Below, one piece after another: positions 4,792-5,047 of a stretch of 5,047 nucleotides of DNA; positions within the stretch are counted from its first letter, which is position 1, and every line of letters starts with the position of its first letter. The notes below the pieces were generated by a model. It had not been told where the DNA came from. It saw only the letters and a list, made by a program, of their open reading frames with translations, and searched no databases. Source of the DNA: Salinisphaeraceae bacterium UBA4764 (GTDB lineage Bacteria; Pseudomonadota; Gammaproteobacteria; Nevskiales; Salinisphaeraceae). The translations under genes and the position numbers were made by a program. The DNA is taken from positions 9,744 to 14,790 of the forward strand of contig DHHU01000073.1 in NCBI GenBank assembly GCA_002403445.1. Reading direction: 5' to 3'.

Positions 4792-5047
4792 TTGAGGCAC
4801 CTGCTGCAGATCCATAGCGCTGCCTGGCTGGCCTTGCTCGTTTTGCCTGTCGTGTCCGGCTGTGCCTGGTCCCATACCACCAGCGCCGGCACGACACCTC
4901 TCCACTCGTCGGGCCAATTGCAGCTCCCCCGCTCAAATGACGTGGCACGCGGCCCACTTGGCGCCCACGGCGCATGCCAACGGCCAAACACACGTACGCA
5001 CGTTTTCGCCGGCAGGCCCAAGGGTCGAGCCCAACCCGCCATTGCGT
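4792..5047 (+). CDS. Possible lipoprotein, 3' end beyond the window
   Basis: A plus-strand frame stays open from after a TAA at 4777-4779 to the window edge (85 codons from the TTG at 4792). Its N-terminus is a good lipoprotein signal peptide: M-R-H-L-L-Q-I-H, a hydrophobic core A-A-W-L-A-L-L-V-L-P-V, and the lipobox V21-S-G-C24, where signal peptidase II would cut before the lipid-modified cysteine. A-W rather than Asp follows the cysteine, which would favour sorting to the outer membrane. The weak points are the start and the body: there is no ATG, AAGG lies only two bases before the TTG, and GTG 4750, which follows GAGGAG (4733-4738), is cut off by the TAA. The later residues are rich in G, P, R and H and unlike a typical folded domain, so a frameshift or decay is possible. 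No family is recognised. Confidence 0.4.
   Translation, partial: MRHLLQIHSAAWLALLVLPVVSGCAWSHTTSAGTTPLHSSGQLQLPRSNDVARGPLGAHGACQRPNTRTHVFAGRPKGRAQPAIA

Noticed and set aside
4691..5042. Minus-strand open frames of 64-100 codons opposite the lipoprotein frame
   Set aside because: Rich in W, C, R and G with no recognisable domain; the plus strand has a clear signal peptide and lipobox. One of these frames has high GC in third codon positions, so this rejection is not absolute.

Overview
The window looks like bacterial chromosome from a proteobacterium, most likely a gammaproteobacterium or a relative such as an acidithiobacillus. That placement is inference from the style of the proteins (a YidH/DUF202 membrane protein, paired Hsp20 proteins, a NodC/hyaluronan-synthase-like glycosyltransferase) and from very canonical Shine-Dalgarno sites. 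No rRNA, tRNA, CRISPR array or intact mobile element is visible. Coding density is low: four well-supported genes sit among stretches that hold decayed coding sequence.

Layout. Bases 86-547 (+) encode a small DUF202 inner-membrane protein. Bases 548-1442 hold no intact gene of normal size; they contain a degraded membrane-protein reading frame on the minus strand (788-1162, interrupted by a stop) and a 33-codon minus-strand ORF with one membrane segment (1280-1381). Bases 1443-2458 form a complete minus-strand heat-shock transcription unit: a sigma-32-like promoter, an Hsp20 gene (154 aa), 21 bases, a second Hsp20 gene (131 aa), then a hairpin-plus-T-tract terminator. Both genes carry the same very strong ribosome binding site module, which places both starts a few codons inside the longest open frames.

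Bases 2460-2919 contain debris: a GC-rich patch with two tight hairpins and a possible minus-strand C-terminal coding fragment, then a clearly recognisable but frameshifted piece of an IS256-family transposase on the plus strand. Bases 2920-4278 (-) encode a processive membrane glycosyltransferase of family GT2. A perfect inverted repeat covers its annotated start codon. Bases 4295-4676 have no convincing gene. From 4792 to the window edge a plus-strand frame begins with a good lipoprotein signal peptide, but its start codon and downstream sequence are uncertain.

The two small heat-shock proteins are expected to work together as ATP-independent holdases. The glycosyltransferase would make or help make a surface polysaccharide. 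I see no sequence link between these functions; the remnants on both sides of the Hsp20 unit suggest an accessory region that has gained and lost DNA. I did not find a clearly new multi-gene system. The most useful second-look items are the interrupted membrane gene, the duplicated ribosome-binding module, the altered QxxRW motif of the glycosyltransferase, and the small ORF whose ribosome binding site lies in a hairpin.
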